Shown: positions 1-10,300 of the stretch, one piece after another | How the letters are laid out: every line of letters starts with the position of its first letter | How positions within the stretch are numbered: the first letter of the stretch is position 1 | From: Bacillota bacterium | Lineage (GTDB): Bacteria > Bacillota > Bacilli > Alicyclobacillales > SLC66 | Length of the DNA stretch: 47,410 nucleotides | NCBI GenBank assembly: GCA_021785975.1 | Contig: JAJYOE010000008.1 | Coordinates: 1 to 47,410 of the forward strand | Direction of reading: 5' to 3' | Notes under the pieces: model-generated | Database searches by the model: none | What the model was told of the DNA's origin: nothing | The model's input: only the letters and a program-made list of their open reading frames with translations | Position numbers and translations under genes: made by a program

Positions 1-2123
1 AAGATGATTTTGCACGGATAAGTGAATGCGATTGGATCATTGAAGTAGTGGTAGAAAATCTGGCAGTGAAGCAAAGCGTGCTCGCGCGAGTCGATGAATT
101 TCGTTCCCTAGGCTCGATCGTCAGCTCCAACACTTCCGGTGTATCGATTACAGCAATGTCTGAGGGAAGGTCTGAGGATTTCCTACAGCATTTTCTTGGT
201 ACCCATTTTTTCAACCCTCCACGATACATGAAGTTGTTGGAGATTATCCCGACTTCGCATACGCTTCCCACAGTCGTGAAAGGCATGCAGGAATTTTCGG
301 AAGTGGTGCTTGGCAAAGGAGTCGTGGTGGCGAAAGACACTCCTAATTTCATTGCCAACCGCATCGGTACTTATGGATTGCTGGTAACGCTTCAGGAAAT
401 GAAGAAGACGAGTTTTGGCGTCGATGAAGTGGATTTGCTGACAGGACCAGTACTTGGTCGCCCCAAAAGTGCCACCTTCAGAACCCTAGATATCGTGGGT
501 CTTGATACTTTCGTTCATGTCGCGCGCAATGTGCTGGAAAACACTGACGATGCTGAGGAAAAAGTCGTGTTTGAAGTTCCTTCCGAATTGCTTGAAATGG
601 TGGAAAAGGGCTGGATTGGCGACAAGCGCGGCCAGGGCTTTTTCAAACGTGAAAAAACGCAAAGTGGGCGCGAGATTCTCGCTCTTGATCTGACGACGAT
701 GGATTATCGCCCGCGTCGCAAGCTGACTTCTGCATCATTTGAAGCAGCAAGAAACGCGAGTAATCTAAATGATAAGTTGAAAGCGCTTGTTTACGGTAAG
801 GACCCGGCAAGCGTGTTTATCTGGAACGTGCTGAAGCGAGTCCTTATCTACAGCGCCAATAGGTTAGGGCAAATTGCAGATACAGTCACCGCGATCGACG
901 ATGCCATGAAATGGGGTTTCAACTGGGAACTCGGCCCTTTTGAAACGTGGGATGCGATTGGCGTCGAGAAGTCGGTAAAGCGAATGCAGGAAGAAGGGGA
1001 TGTCATTCCCGACTTTGTGCTAGAGATGCTGAAAAATGGCAAAACCTTTTATGACCGCAGCAAACCAGGCAATCGCGTCTTTTTTAACGGTGCGAGCTTT
1101 GTTTCTGCGCCAAACGATGCACGTAAAATTGACCTTGCCGCATTAAAGGAAAGCGGCAAGAAAGTGTTTGGCAATAACGGTGCCAGCCTGATTGATCTCG
1201 GGGATGGGGTCGCGTGTCTGGAACTTCACTCACCGAAGCAGGCGATTGGTGCTGACATCATCAACATGATGTACAAATCAGCTGATGAAGTGGAGAAAAA
1301 TTTTGAGGCATTGGTGATTGGCAGCGAAGAAGTCAATTTCTCTGTGGGCGCCAACCTGATGCTCATGTTGATGGAAGCCCAGGATGATAATTGGGACGAA
1401 ATCAATCTCGTGATCAAACAATTCCAATATGCGAATATGCGAATGAAATATTTGAAAAAACCTGTGGTGGCAGCGCCTTATGGACTAACGCTTGGAGGCG
1501 GCACGGAAATTGTGGTTTCGACACATGCCGTGCAGGCTTCGGCTGAAACCTACATGGGGCTCGTCGAAGTTGGCGTAGGACTCATCCCTGGTGGCGGTGG
1601 CAACAAGGAACTGCTTATTCGCATGATGGAAAAAGCGCCAGCTGGTGTTGATATCCCAGTGATGCCGCTCGTCCAGCAAGCGTTTGAAACGATTGCGCTG
1701 GCTAAGGTGTCGACAAGCGCAAGGGATGCGCAGAAACTCGGCCACCTGCGACCAACGGACGGTGTGACGGTGGGACGCGATTATCTGCTTTACGATGCAA
1801 AACAGAAGGCGCTCTCTATGGCAAAGAACTTTGTGCCCAAAAATCCAGCAAAGATCAAGGTGCAAGGGGAAAATGGCGCTGCGCTTCTGAAGATTGGCGT
1901 GTTTGGAATGAAAAAGAGCGGATATTTGAGCGACCACGATGAAAAGATCGCCAAGCACTTAATTCGCGTTTTGACAGGCGGAAGTGTGGCGGAGGGAACC
2001 ATGGTGAGCGAAGACTACCTGCTTGATCTCGAGAGGGAAGCGTTCCTTTCGTTGATTGGCGAACCGAAAACGCAAGCGAGAATGCAGCACATGTTGCAAA
2101 AAGGCAAACCACTTCGCAACTAA
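1..2123 (+). CDS. fadN: FadN-type 3-hydroxyacyl-CoA dehydrogenase / enoyl-CoA hydratase (5' partial)
   Basis: This is the bifunctional beta-oxidation enzyme that hydrates 2-enoyl-CoA and oxidises 3-hydroxyacyl-CoA with NAD. The frame is open from base 3 (DDFARISECDWIIEVV...), so the ORF-track GTG at 48 is not the true start. About 85-90 N-terminal residues, including the GxGxxG NAD motif, lie outside the window (B. subtilis FadN is 789 aa). Visible are the end of the NAD-binding domain (SSNTSGVSI), the 3HCDH C-terminal domain (HFFNPP, KDTPNFIANRIG), and a C-terminal crotonase domain with GLTLGGGTE and GLVEVGVGLIPGGGG. It is followed after 31 nt by fadA and then fadE, the Bacillus fadNAE order, so it is the first or an early gene of that operon. 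The family call is secure. Confidence 0.95.
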   Translation, partial: DDFARISECDWIIEVVVENLAVKQSVLARVDEFRSLGSIVSSNTSGVSITAMSEGRSEDFLQHFLGTHFFNPPRYMKLLEIIPTSHTLPTVVKGMQEFSEVVLGKGVVVAKDTPNFIANRIGTYGLLVTLQEMKKTSFGVDEVDLLTGPVLGRPKSATFRTLDIVGLDTFVHVARNVLENTDDAEEKVVFEVPSELLEMVEKGWIGDKRGQGFFKREKTQSGREILALDLTTMDYRPRRKLTSASFEAARNASNLNDKLKALVYGKDPASVFIWNVLKRVLIYSANRLGQIADTVTAIDDAMKWGFNWELGPFETWDAIGVEKSVKRMQEEGDVIPDFVLEMLKNGKTFYDRSKPGNRVFFNGASFVSAPNDARKIDLAALKESGKKVFGNNGASLIDLGDGVACLELHSPKQAIGADIINMMYKSADEVEKNFEALVIGSEEVNFSVGANLMLMLMEAQDDNWDEINLVIKQFQYANMRMKYLKKPVVAAPYGLTLGGGTEIVVSTHAVQASAETYMGLVEVGVGLIPGGGGNKELLIRMMEKAPAGVDIPVMPLVQQAFETIALAKVSTSARDAQKLGHLRPTDGVTVGRDYLLYDAKQKALSMAKNFVPKNPAKIKVQGENGAALLKIGVFGMKKSGYLSDHDEKIAKHLIRVLTGGSVAEGTMVSEDYLLDLEREAFLSLIGEPKTQARMQHMLQKGKPLRN

Positions 2124-2154
2124 CAATAGCGATGAGGAAGAGGAGGTTAACGCG

Positions 2155-3333
2155 ATGAAAGAAGCAGTGATCGTGGCGATGGGGCGTAGCGCGATCGGGA
2201 AGGCTGGCAAAGGCTCGCTTCGTCAAACCCGTCCGGACGATTACGGCGCTGCCGTACTCGAAGGCGTTTTGAAGCGCGCTGGACAATTGGACCCGGCATT
2301 GATCGAGGATTTGATCATTGGATGCGCGACACCGGAAGCGGAGCAAGGGATGAACATGGCTCGCATCATTGCGCTGCGCGCAGGATTGCCAACATCCGTT
2401 GCAGGGATGACGGTCAATCGCTTCTGCAGTTCCGGATTGCAGACGATTGCAATCGCCGCCCAAAGCATTCAGACGGGCATGAACGAAGTGTTAGTGGCGG
2501 GCGGCGTAGAAAGTATGAGTCGACTGCCTATGGGGGGATACAATATTTCTCCTAACCCGTATTTGGCGGAAAATTACCCGGAATCGTATATGTCGATGGG
2601 GCATACCGCAGAAGAAGTGGCAAGGCGTTTTGAAATATCCCGCGCGGAACAGGACGAATTTGCGCTTCGCAGCCACCAACGCGCTGCAGCGGCGATTGAA
2701 TCCGGGAAATTTAAAGAAGAGATCATTCCTTTTGAAGTGACCTTGTCCGATACGGATGAATCAGGGAAACCACGTGCTAAAAAGATGGTCTTTGATACAG
2801 ATGAAGGAGTTCGCAAGGACACTTCTCTTGAAGCGTTGGCCAAATTAAAGCCTGCCTTCAGCGTGACAGGAACGGTAACGGCCGGCAATTCATCGCAAAC
2901 CAGTGACGGTGCTGCCGCGCTAGTAATGATGTCAGCAGATCGCGCGGCAAAAGAAGGGCTCAAACCACTAGGCGTGTTTCGCTCCTTTGCGGTAGCTGGC
3001 GTGGACCCAGACATTATGGGGGTCGGTCCAGTAGCGGCGGTACCGAAAGCACTGGAAAAGGCCGGTCTTACAATTGATGACATGGACCTCATCGAATTGA
3101 ACGAGGCGTTTGCTTCGCAATCGCTTTATGTGATCCGGGAACTCGGAATGAATCCTGACAAAGTGAACGTAAGTGGCGGTGCTATCGCGCTTGGTCATCC
3201 GCTTGGATGCACAGGTTCCAGGCAAACCGTCACACTGCTCCACGAACTTGCCCGCCGCAATGGGCGCTATGGGCTTGTCACCATGTGCATTGGCGGCGGC
3301 ATGGGTGCGGCAGGTGTCTTTGAACGCGTATAA
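2155..3333 (+). CDS. fadA: Acetyl-CoA C-acyltransferase (3-ketoacyl-CoA thiolase)
   Basis: This thiolase performs the last step of beta-oxidation, cleaving 3-ketoacyl-CoA with CoA to give acetyl-CoA. I chose ATG 2155 because AGGAGG sits just upstream and the product begins MKEAVIVAMGRSAIG, the usual thiolase N-terminus. The ORF-track start at 2056 lies inside fadN. The product is 392 aa, matching the family. The nucleophilic Cys is C91 (NRFCSSG), followed by NEAFASQ, GGAIALGHPLGCTG (catalytic His) and CIGGGMGAAG (second Cys). It is the middle gene of fadNAE and probably works with FadN as a trifunctional set. Confidence 0.96.
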   Translation: MKEAVIVAMGRSAIGKAGKGSLRQTRPDDYGAAVLEGVLKRAGQLDPALIEDLIIGCATPEAEQGMNMARIIALRAGLPTSVAGMTVNRFCSSGLQTIAIAAQSIQTGMNEVLVAGGVESMSRLPMGGYNISPNPYLAENYPESYMSMGHTAEEVARRFEISRAEQDEFALRSHQRAAAAIESGKFKEEIIPFEVTLSDTDESGKPRAKKMVFDTDEGVRKDTSLEALAKLKPAFSVTGTVTAGNSSQTSDGAAALVMMSADRAAKEGLKPLGVFRSFAVAGVDPDIMGVGPVAAVPKALEKAGLTIDDMDLIELNEAFASQSLYVIRELGMNPDKVNVSGGAIALGHPLGCTGSRQTVTLLHELARRNGRYGLVTMCIGGGMGAAGVFERV

Positions 3334-3375
3334 TCAAGGAATGGGTAGCCTGATATTGAGAGGAGATCGACGATA

Positions 3376-5148
3376 ATGAGTGAACAAAGGGAATATGGCG
3401 CTGCGTTTTTTGTCAAAGCGACCACACCAGATCTGGTTTTTACACCAGAAGAGTTCAATGACGAGCACAAAATGATTGCCAAAACCACGATGGATTTTGT
3501 GCAAGGGGAAGTGCTGCCGGTTGGTGAGCAACTTGAGCATCAGGATTGGGACCTCACGGTTAAATTGATGAAAAAAGCGGGCGACATCGGACTTCTCGCT
3601 GCTGATGTGCCGGAAGCGTATGAAGGACTTGGCATGGATAAAGTCAGTTCAGCTCTGATAACGGAGTACCTCACACGCGGTGGTTCCTTCGCACTGTCGC
3701 AAGGCGCCCACGTGGGGATCGGAACATTGCCGATTGTGTTTTTTGGCAACGAGGCACAAAAGAAAAAATACCTTCCTGATTTGTCATCCGGCAGAAAGTT
3801 TGCCGCCTATGCATTGACCGAACCTGGTTCTGGTTCTGATGCGCTTGGCGCGAGAACCACGGCCAAATTGTCTGAAGACGGGAAGTACTATGTCCTCAAT
3901 GGGACGAAACAATACATCACCAACTCCGCGTTTGCAGACGTGTTCATTGTCTATGCGAAAATCGATGGGGAGCATTTCTCAGCGTTTATTGTGGAACGAG
4001 AAACTCCAGGACTCTCGACAGGTCCTGAAGAGAAAAAGATGGGCATCAAGGCCTCTTCCACTCGCCCGCTCATTTTGGAAGACGTGAAAGTGCCAGTTGA
4101 AAATCTGCTTGGAGAAGCGGGAAAAGGACATCAAATTGCCTTTAACATCCTGAACATCGGCAGATACAAATTGGCAGTTGGTTGTGTTGGTGGTTCGAAA
4201 GCGGCCATCGAGGCTTCGGTGACGTACGCAAAAACCAGGGAACAATTTAAGCAACCGATTTTCAACTTCCCCCTCATGCAATCGAAGATTGCGGATATGG
4301 CCGCCCGCACCTATATTGCTGAGAGCGCCGTTTACCGTACGACAGGCGCGATTGATAAAGCACTATCTGAACTCGATCTCAGTGGCGAATATTCTGGTAC
4401 CGAATCGGCCAAAGCGATCAGCGAGTTTGCCATTGAATGTTCTATCAACAAGGTACTCGGCTCTGAAGTGCTCGACTATGTGGTTGATCAGGGCGTACAA
4501 ATTCATGGGGGCGCGGGGTTTATTCAGGATTACCCGGTCGAGAGGATGTATCGTGATTCAAGAATTAATCGGATTTTTGAAGGGACCAACGAAATTAATC
4601 GCCTGCTGATACCTGGTACCTTGATGAGAAAAGCGATGAAAGGCGAAGTCGCACTGCTTCCAGCAGCCCAGGCATTGCAAAGTGAACTGATGGGCATGAT
4701 CGAACCAGCCGACGAATCCGCCGTGCTTGGCCGCGAAGCGTTTGCCGTAGAAATGACGCGCAAATTGATTTTGCTTGTCGGCGGAATGGCAGTTCAGAAG
4801 TATGGCACCAAACTCGACCAGGAGCAGGAACTCCTCTCGAATATGGCAGATATGGCCATCTATCTCTACGGAATGGAAAGCGGTCTGGTGCGTGCGCAAA
4901 AAGCTTTGGCAAGCGGTGCTGCTAATGCGGAACTGCAAGCAGACTATGTGCGCCTCTATGTTGCTGAAACCTTCCCACTTGTGGAGCAGTTTGCAAAAGA
5001 TTCTGTCGGAGCGATGGAAGAGGGAGACACCCTTCGCACTACGCTTTCAGTAGTCAAAAAGCTGACCAGATACACCGCACCAAATACGGTGACACTTAAA
5101 CGCAACATTGCAAAGCGCCTGGGTGACGCGGAAAAATACCTGGCATAA
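3376..5148 (+). CDS. fadE: Acyl-CoA dehydrogenase
   Basis: This FAD-dependent acyl-CoA dehydrogenase catalyses the first oxidation of beta-oxidation, giving trans-2-enoyl-CoA and reducing ETF. It is 590 aa, close to B. subtilis FadE (594 aa) and longer than the 380-aa short type because of a C-terminal helical extension. Family signatures are YALTEPGSGSDA, VLNGTKQYITNSAFADVF, the IHGGAGFIQDYPVERMYRDSRI block and FEGTNEINR. ATG 3376 follows GAGAGGAGATCG. It lies 42 nt after fadA and ends at a strong terminator, so it closes the operon. The electron-transfer flavoprotein genes are not in the window. Confidence 0.95.
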   Translation: MSEQREYGAAFFVKATTPDLVFTPEEFNDEHKMIAKTTMDFVQGEVLPVGEQLEHQDWDLTVKLMKKAGDIGLLAADVPEAYEGLGMDKVSSALITEYLTRGGSFALSQGAHVGIGTLPIVFFGNEAQKKKYLPDLSSGRKFAAYALTEPGSGSDALGARTTAKLSEDGKYYVLNGTKQYITNSAFADVFIVYAKIDGEHFSAFIVERETPGLSTGPEEKKMGIKASSTRPLILEDVKVPVENLLGEAGKGHQIAFNILNIGRYKLAVGCVGGSKAAIEASVTYAKTREQFKQPIFNFPLMQSKIADMAARTYIAESAVYRTTGAIDKALSELDLSGEYSGTESAKAISEFAIECSINKVLGSEVLDYVVDQGVQIHGGAGFIQDYPVERMYRDSRINRIFEGTNEINRLLIPGTLMRKAMKGEVALLPAAQALQSELMGMIEPADESAVLGREAFAVEMTRKLILLVGGMAVQKYGTKLDQEQELLSNMADMAIYLYGMESGLVRAQKALASGAANAELQADYVRLYVAETFPLVEQFAKDSVGAMEEGDTLRTTLSVVKKLTRYTAPNTVTLKRNIAKRLGDAEKYLA

Positions 5149-5162
5149 CATTTGGAATCACA

Positions 5163-5203
5163 CAGGGTTTGAGAGGGGAAAGAGCTCAAACCCTGTTTTT
5201 TTA
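5163..5203 (+). terminator. Rho-independent terminator of fadNAE
   Basis: A perfect 11-bp stem, CAGGGTTTGAG / CTCAAACCCTG, has an 11-nt loop and is followed directly by a run of eight Ts. It lies 15 nt after the fadE stop. The T-run continues to the stop of the convergent LysM-3D gene. There is no U-run in the minus direction, so it acts mainly for the plus strand. Confidence 0.93.
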
Positions 5204-6115
5204 TGCGTATTTTTGACTGTCATTGATGATGGAATGAATGAGCGGCAGCCAGACTTTTTGTTCGACAGTCACATCGAAAGCGGACATCACATCGATCGAT
5301 GGAGAAGCGTTTACAGTACGAATGCCTGGTAACTGTGATGCGTGACGATAGGGGCTGCCAAACCTTGAAATTGTCGAATTGAATGCCTGGTATTTCCTTG
5401 TCAAATCACTAGGGTACACCGTTGTGCGTGAGATGTTCCTTCTTGCGCGAAGTGATAATTCGGGATGTAAAAGTGTATTGCGTAAGATAGGAAATTCACC
5501 ACGAAACATGATATCCTTTTTAGGTAGTAAATAAATGATGACGTTTCTCTTCACACCAAATTTTAATGCGGTTTGAACCTGGTTGTAAAATACATCAATT
5601 CGATTGCCGATGATGGCGCCTCCCGTATCATCCGCGATGCGAATGCCAAGCCCAGGGATGTATACTGGTGTCCCATAGGGAATGATTTGCGGATCTACCG
5701 CAATGGTTAGTCCCTGAATGGCTTTTTGGCCAGTAGAAGTAATATCGTACCCTGGTTGTCCGGGTAATTTGCCGGTTGACTCATAACCTGCGGTATATGC
5801 CGTCAATGTGCACATCATGGCTTTCGCTGTCGCTGGCAGCACGGATATTCTGTCTGGTATTTTCAATCGCTCGCCCGCAAATATCAAATCTGGATTACTC
5901 AGAGTGTTTAATTTGACGATATTCTGAACCGTCGTGTGAAATGCACCCGCAATGGCAGACAGTGTGTCACCACGATGTACAATGTAAGTGGCGGTTGCGG
6001 TCTGTACATTGATCAATGGATTTGCGTTTTTACCCATAGCAACTTTCAAGGAATAACTGCCAAATGTAAGCAAGACACACGCAATCATGAATATATGCTG
6101 ACGATTAAGTCTCAT
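5201..6115 (-). CDS. LysM and 3D-domain cell-wall protein (YocH/YabE-like)
   Basis: This is an exported or membrane-anchored cell-wall protein, probably a peptidoglycan hydrolase. I chose ATG 6115 because AAAGGAG lies 7 nt upstream; the ORF-track start adds 21 residues with no ribosome site. The product is 304 aa. It has an N-terminal hydrophobic segment (IFMIACVLLTFGSYSL), one LysM domain (YIVHRGDTLSAIAGAF ... LKIP) at about 45-90, and a 3D domain (TIAVDPQIIPYGTPVYIPG, DDTGGAIIGNRIDVF) at about 120-210. About 95 C-terminal residues have no recognisable domain. LysM binds glycan strands and 3D domains resemble the MltA catalytic fold. It is one of three 3D proteins in this window. Confidence 0.88.
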   Translation of the reverse strand: MRLNRQHIFMIACVLLTFGSYSLKVAMGKNANPLINVQTATATYIVHRGDTLSAIAGAFHTTVQNIVKLNTLSNPDLIFAGERLKIPDRISVLPATAKAMMCTLTAYTAGYESTGKLPGQPGYDITSTGQKAIQGLTIAVDPQIIPYGTPVYIPGLGIRIADDTGGAIIGNRIDVFYNQVQTALKFGVKRNVIIYLLPKKDIMFRGEFPILRNTLLHPELSLRARRNISRTTVYPSDLTRKYQAFNSTISRFGSPYRHASQLPGIRTVNASPSIDVMSAFDVTVEQKVWLPLIHSIINDSQKYA

Positions 6116-6196
6116 AAGTTGACTCCTTTCTTCATTTTCTTGGCAGTATTTACTAAATTGATAAATTGTAAACCTCATAGGTGATTATTTTTATTG

Positions 6197-6631
6197 ATGG
6201 GAGCGGTTATTTTGCATTTCAGTGTCATCATCGGGATTGTCATTGTCATTATTTTGGTAGTGTTTGGTTGGGGGGCGTTGCGCTTTCACCGCAAAGGAGA
6301 TTTCGCATTTCGCATCAGAAAACTGCAAAAAAGGACGTCCGAGCTTATTTCCAAGGTGATGAATTTTGAAAGCGAGTCGGATTATTTCGCTCTATACGAA
6401 AATGCGGAAGAAAAGCGCTTGATCAAAGAGGTGGAGGCGATGATAGGCGAAGTGAATCAATTGGCGGTTGATACCAGTGAACATTTAGGGACGTTATTAA
6501 AACGCGCCAACAGTTGGTTTGATTTTTCTGATTTGTATGTGGATATAGGTATTCAGGAAGAAAACTTGGAAAAAGCGGAGTCCGCTTACCAATCGGCCGC
6601 TGAGAAACTGCAAAAGCTGCCCAAAATATAA
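6197..6631 (+). CDS. Uncharacterised membrane-anchored small protein
   Basis: I do not recognise this family. The product is about 144 aa with one N-terminal transmembrane helix (FSVIIGIVIVIILVVFGW), a short basic stretch, then about 100 charged, helical, probably cytoplasmic residues rich in Glu and Lys that could form coiled coil. The start is uncertain. TTG 6194 and ATG 6197 are weakly served by AGGTGA at 6179, while TTG 6212 is preceded by GGAGCGG at good distance and would give MHFSVIIG. It stands between a divergent LysM-3D gene and a TetR gene that has its own probable promoter. Confidence 0.7.
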   Translation: MGAVILHFSVIIGIVIVIILVVFGWGALRFHRKGDFAFRIRKLQKRTSELISKVMNFESESDYFALYENAEEKRLIKEVEAMIGEVNQLAVDTSEHLGTLLKRANSWFDFSDLYVDIGIQEENLEKAESAYQSAAEKLQKLPKI

Positions 6632-6657
6632 GCCGACGAACGACAAAGCGGTCGAAA

Positions 6658-6686
6658 ATGACTGGTTGAATTGCATGGTTTATGAT
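6658..6686 (+). promoter_or_regulatory. Possible sigma-A promoter of the tetR-icmF operon
   Basis: ATGACT (4/6 to the -35) is 17 bp before TATGAT (5/6 to the -10), 45 bp ahead of the TetR start. A GAGCGCTC palindrome lies just downstream, before the ribosome site, and could be an operator for autoregulation. The -35 is weak, so this is tentative. Confidence 0.4.
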
Positions 6687-6731
6687 AAGATAAATTTGAC
6701 TGAGCGCTCGATCGGCGAAGGAGGAGAACCT

Positions 6732-7364
6732 TTGAGCGGAATGGGACCTATTTCAACACCAGTGAAGGACCCTGAATTAGTTCGTGTCCGTCGCGAACAG
6801 ATCGTGATGGCGGCAACCAAACTTTTTGCCGAAAAAGGTTATCACAAAACCACCACACGGGAAATTGCACGTGAAAGTGGTTTGGGGACAGGTACTTTAT
6901 ACGAATACGTCAATTCCAAAGAGGATATTTTGTATCTGGTTTGCGACATGATTCACACACAGGTGGAAGATCGACTGAGAATGGTCACTTCACAGGGTAA
7001 TACGCTGGTAGAGAGAATGCCGCTTATTTTTAATGGCTTTTTTAGGGTAATGGATGAATTGCAAGAATGGGTACTGCTTATCTATCAAGAAACCAAATCA
7101 CTTCCCGGAAATTATATGGAATATGTGCTTGCCAGGGAAGAAAAAATCACGGAATTTTTTGCGGAACTGATACGCGCAGGAATGGAAGACGGTTCGTTTG
7201 TCATTGAACCGGAAGTGGTATCTTTGATGGCCCATAATATTGTGGTATTGGGGCAGATGTGGGCTTTCCGGCGCTGGTCGTTACAGAAGAAGTATTCTCT
7301 TGAAACATTTATCGAGACTCAGACGTCATTGCTGATGAGAGAACTGGTGGCACAAGAAAAATAA
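6732..7364 (+). CDS. TetR/AcrR-family transcriptional regulator
   Basis: This is a 210-aa repressor with an N-terminal TetR HTH ([28 protein letters not shown], then [14 protein letters not shown]) and a C-terminal helical ligand domain. I chose TTG 6732 because AAGGAGGAG lies 5 nt upstream; the track start at 6666 overlaps the promoter. It is 13 nt before icmF, so the two are co-transcribed. Known TetR regulators of Bacillales fatty-acid degradation (FadR/YsiA) sense long-chain acyl-CoA. Proximity to icmF and fadNAE suggests this one senses an acyl-CoA and controls both, which is inference. Confidence 0.9.
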   Translation: MSGMGPISTPVKDPELVRVRREQIVMAATKLFAEKGYHKTTTREIARESGLGTGTLYEYVNSKEDILYLVCDMIHTQVEDRLRMVTSQGNTLVERMPLIFNGFFRVMDELQEWVLLIYQETKSLPGNYMEYVLAREEKITEFFAELIRAGMEDGSFVIEPEVVSLMAHNIVVLGQMWAFRRWSLQKKYSLETFIETQTSLLMRELVAQEK

Positions 7365-7377
7365 GGGGAGGATTTAT

Positions 7378-10300
7378 ATGGAAACAGAACGATATCTGCC
7401 GCAACATCTTGTTCGTTTTGTCACCGCAGCGAGCCTGTTTGACGGGCATGATGCTTCTATCAACATTTTTCGCAGACTGTTGCAAGCGAGCGGTGCTGAG
7501 GTAATTCATTTGGGGCACAACCGTTCGGTGAAGGAAATCGTCGACGCTGCCATTATGGAAGATGCGCAAGCGATTGCGATCAGCTCATACCAGGGCGGAC
7601 ATATGGAGTTTTTTAAGTACATGGTGGATATGTTAAAGGATCGGGGAGCAGGTCACATCCGTGTTTTTGGCGGTGGCGGCGGAGTGATTGTTCCCCGTGA
7701 AATAGAGGAACTTCACGAGTATGGGGTGGCGCGCATTTACTCTCCTGATGATGGCCGCGCCATGGGGCTGCAGGGAATGATCAACGACATGTTGAGAAAT
7801 TCTGACTGGCCAACTCCCAAAGCTCGTGCAGCGGCTTTTATGGATGGCAATGGGAAGCTAGCAAAAGACGATTTACTGACGATTGCCGAACTGATCAGCC
7901 TCGTAGAAGAGAAGGTGGGTGATCGTGAGGCTTCGACGAGTGTACTTCAGAAAATAGTGCATGAACCGGCGCTAGATAGCGTCGTCGTAGGAATAACGGG
8001 TACAGGCGGTGCGGGGAAAAGTTCACTGACCGATGAACTGGTCAGGCGCTTTTTACGGGATTTTAAGGACAAAACAGTTGCCATCTTATCCGTGGACCCG
8101 TCCCGGCAGAAAAGCGGCGGAGCACTGCTTGGCGATCGCATTCGCATGAACGCGATCCACGATGGGCGCGTGTACATGCGTTCACTCGCGACGAGAAAAT
8201 CCCATTCAGAACTGTCCCTCGCGATTCAGGACGCCATTCAGGTCGTAAAAGCTGCGGGATTTGACCTGATCCTTGTAGAGACAAGCGGAATTGGCCAAGG
8301 GGATGCCGCTGTGTCTGAAATTGCTGACGTCAGCATGTACGTCATGACTGCGGAATTTGGCGCCCCTTCGCAACTCGAAAAAATCGATATGCTTGATTAT
8401 GCGGACCTAGTTGCGATTAACAAGTTTGACCGCAAGGGCGCAAACGATGCGCTTAGGCATGTGCAAAAACAGATTCAGCGCAACTTCAATCGTTTTCACG
8501 AAAAGCTTGAAACAATGCCGGTCTACGGTACGATTGCGAGCCAATTCAACGATATCGGCACCAATACGCTCTACCTGGCGCTGATTAATTCCATTAACGA
8601 GAAAAAAGGATATTCATGGCAAAGTGGGTTATCTCTCGTGACAGGGATACCGAGCCGCACGTCGTTGATCCCAGGCGATCGGGTGCATTATTTGTTGGAT
8701 ATTGTGCAGAAAGTGCGCGGGTATCGAGCGGAGGTCGAAGAGCAGGCAAAGTATGCGCGAACCCTGTTTCAATTGGAGGGGGCAAAGGCCGCTTTGCAAG
8801 ATGAGGGTGAGACGACGAAAAACGCTATTGACCGCAAATTGGAGGAAACCAAATCCAGGTTAAAGCCAAAATCACTCTCGGACATTGCGGAATACGCTGA
8901 AGTGGTCAGTCATTACAGGGCAAAAGAACTGGTGACCGTCATACGTGGTAAAGAACACCGGCAACCACTTTATCACAAGTCTTTATCTGGACTCGACATT
9001 CCCAAGGTGGCAGTGCCAACGCTGCATGATTATGGCGATATTATCCGGTATATGGGCCTTGAAAATGTGCCGGGATCATTTCCTTATACTGCTGGTGTAT
9101 TTCCTTTAAAACGCACAGAAGAAGAGCCCCGTCGACAATTTGCGGGAGAAGGAACCCCTGAGCGAACCAATCGCAGGTTTCACTTTTTATCTAAAGAAGA
9201 CAAGGCCAAAAGATTGTCCACCGCGTTTGACAGCGTCACGCTTTACGGTGAGGACCCTGCAGAAAGACCGGATATTTACGGGAAAATAGGAGAGAGCGGT
9301 GTCTCTATCTGCACCCTTGAAGATATGGAGAAGCTTTATTCGGGGTTTGACCTCGTCGATCCAAATACTTCCGTTTCGATGACGATCAATGGGCCAGCGC
9401 CAATGATCCTTGCCATGTATTTGAACACCGCGATCAATCAGCAAGTGCGCATAAAAGAGAGTGAACTGGGAAGGTCCCTCACCGGCGAAGAACTGGCCGA
9501 AGTGAAAGAACAGACGCTGCAAGTGGTGCGAGGAACCGTCCAAGCCGATATCCTAAAGGAAGATCAGGGCCAGAACACTTGCATTTTCTCTACGGAATTT
9601 GCGCTTCGTTTGATGGGTGACATTCAGCAGTACTTTATCGACCATAAAATGAGAAATTACTATTCAGTGTCGATCAGCGGCTACCATATTGCAGAGGCTG
9701 GAGCCAATCCGATTACACAACTTGCGTTTACGCTTGCCAATGCATTTACGTACGTTGAGTATTACCTCAGTCGCGGCATGAACATTGATGAATTTGCACC
9801 GAATCTGTCCTTCTTTTTTAGCAATGGGATGGATCCTGAGTACACAGTGATGGGGCGCGTGGCGCGCAGGATCTGGTCCGTCGTGATCCATCACCTCTAT
9901 GGTGGGAATGAGCGAAGCCAAAAATTAAAGTACCATATTCAAACCTCTGGCCGATCGCTTCATGCGCAGGAAGTAGATTTTAACGACATCCGTACAACGC
10001 TACAGGCGCTGCTTGCGATCTATGACAATACGAATTCTCTCCACACCAATGCGTATGACGAGGCGATCACCACGCCGACAGAAGGTTCTGTGAGACGGGC
10101 AATGGCGATCCAGATGATTATCAATCGGGAATTTGGCCTGACAAAAAATGAAAATCCCATTCAGGGAGCCTACATTGTCGAAGAATTGACCGACCTTGTC
10201 GAACAGGCAGTGCTTGAAGAATTTCTCCGTTTGCATGAGCGGGGCGGCGTGCTTGGTGCGATGGAGCTACAATACCAACGTGGAAAAATCCAGGAAGAAT

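Noticed and set aside
2056-2154. ORF-track start of fadA at 2056
   Set aside because: It lies within fadN and adds a basic stretch absent from thiolases. ATG 2155 has AGGAGG.
1485-2463. Minus-strand ORFs of 157 and 202 aa inside fadN/fadA
   Set aside because: They are complementary to well-supported genes, with Cys/His/Arg-rich composition, no ribosome site and no recognisable domain, so they are shadows.
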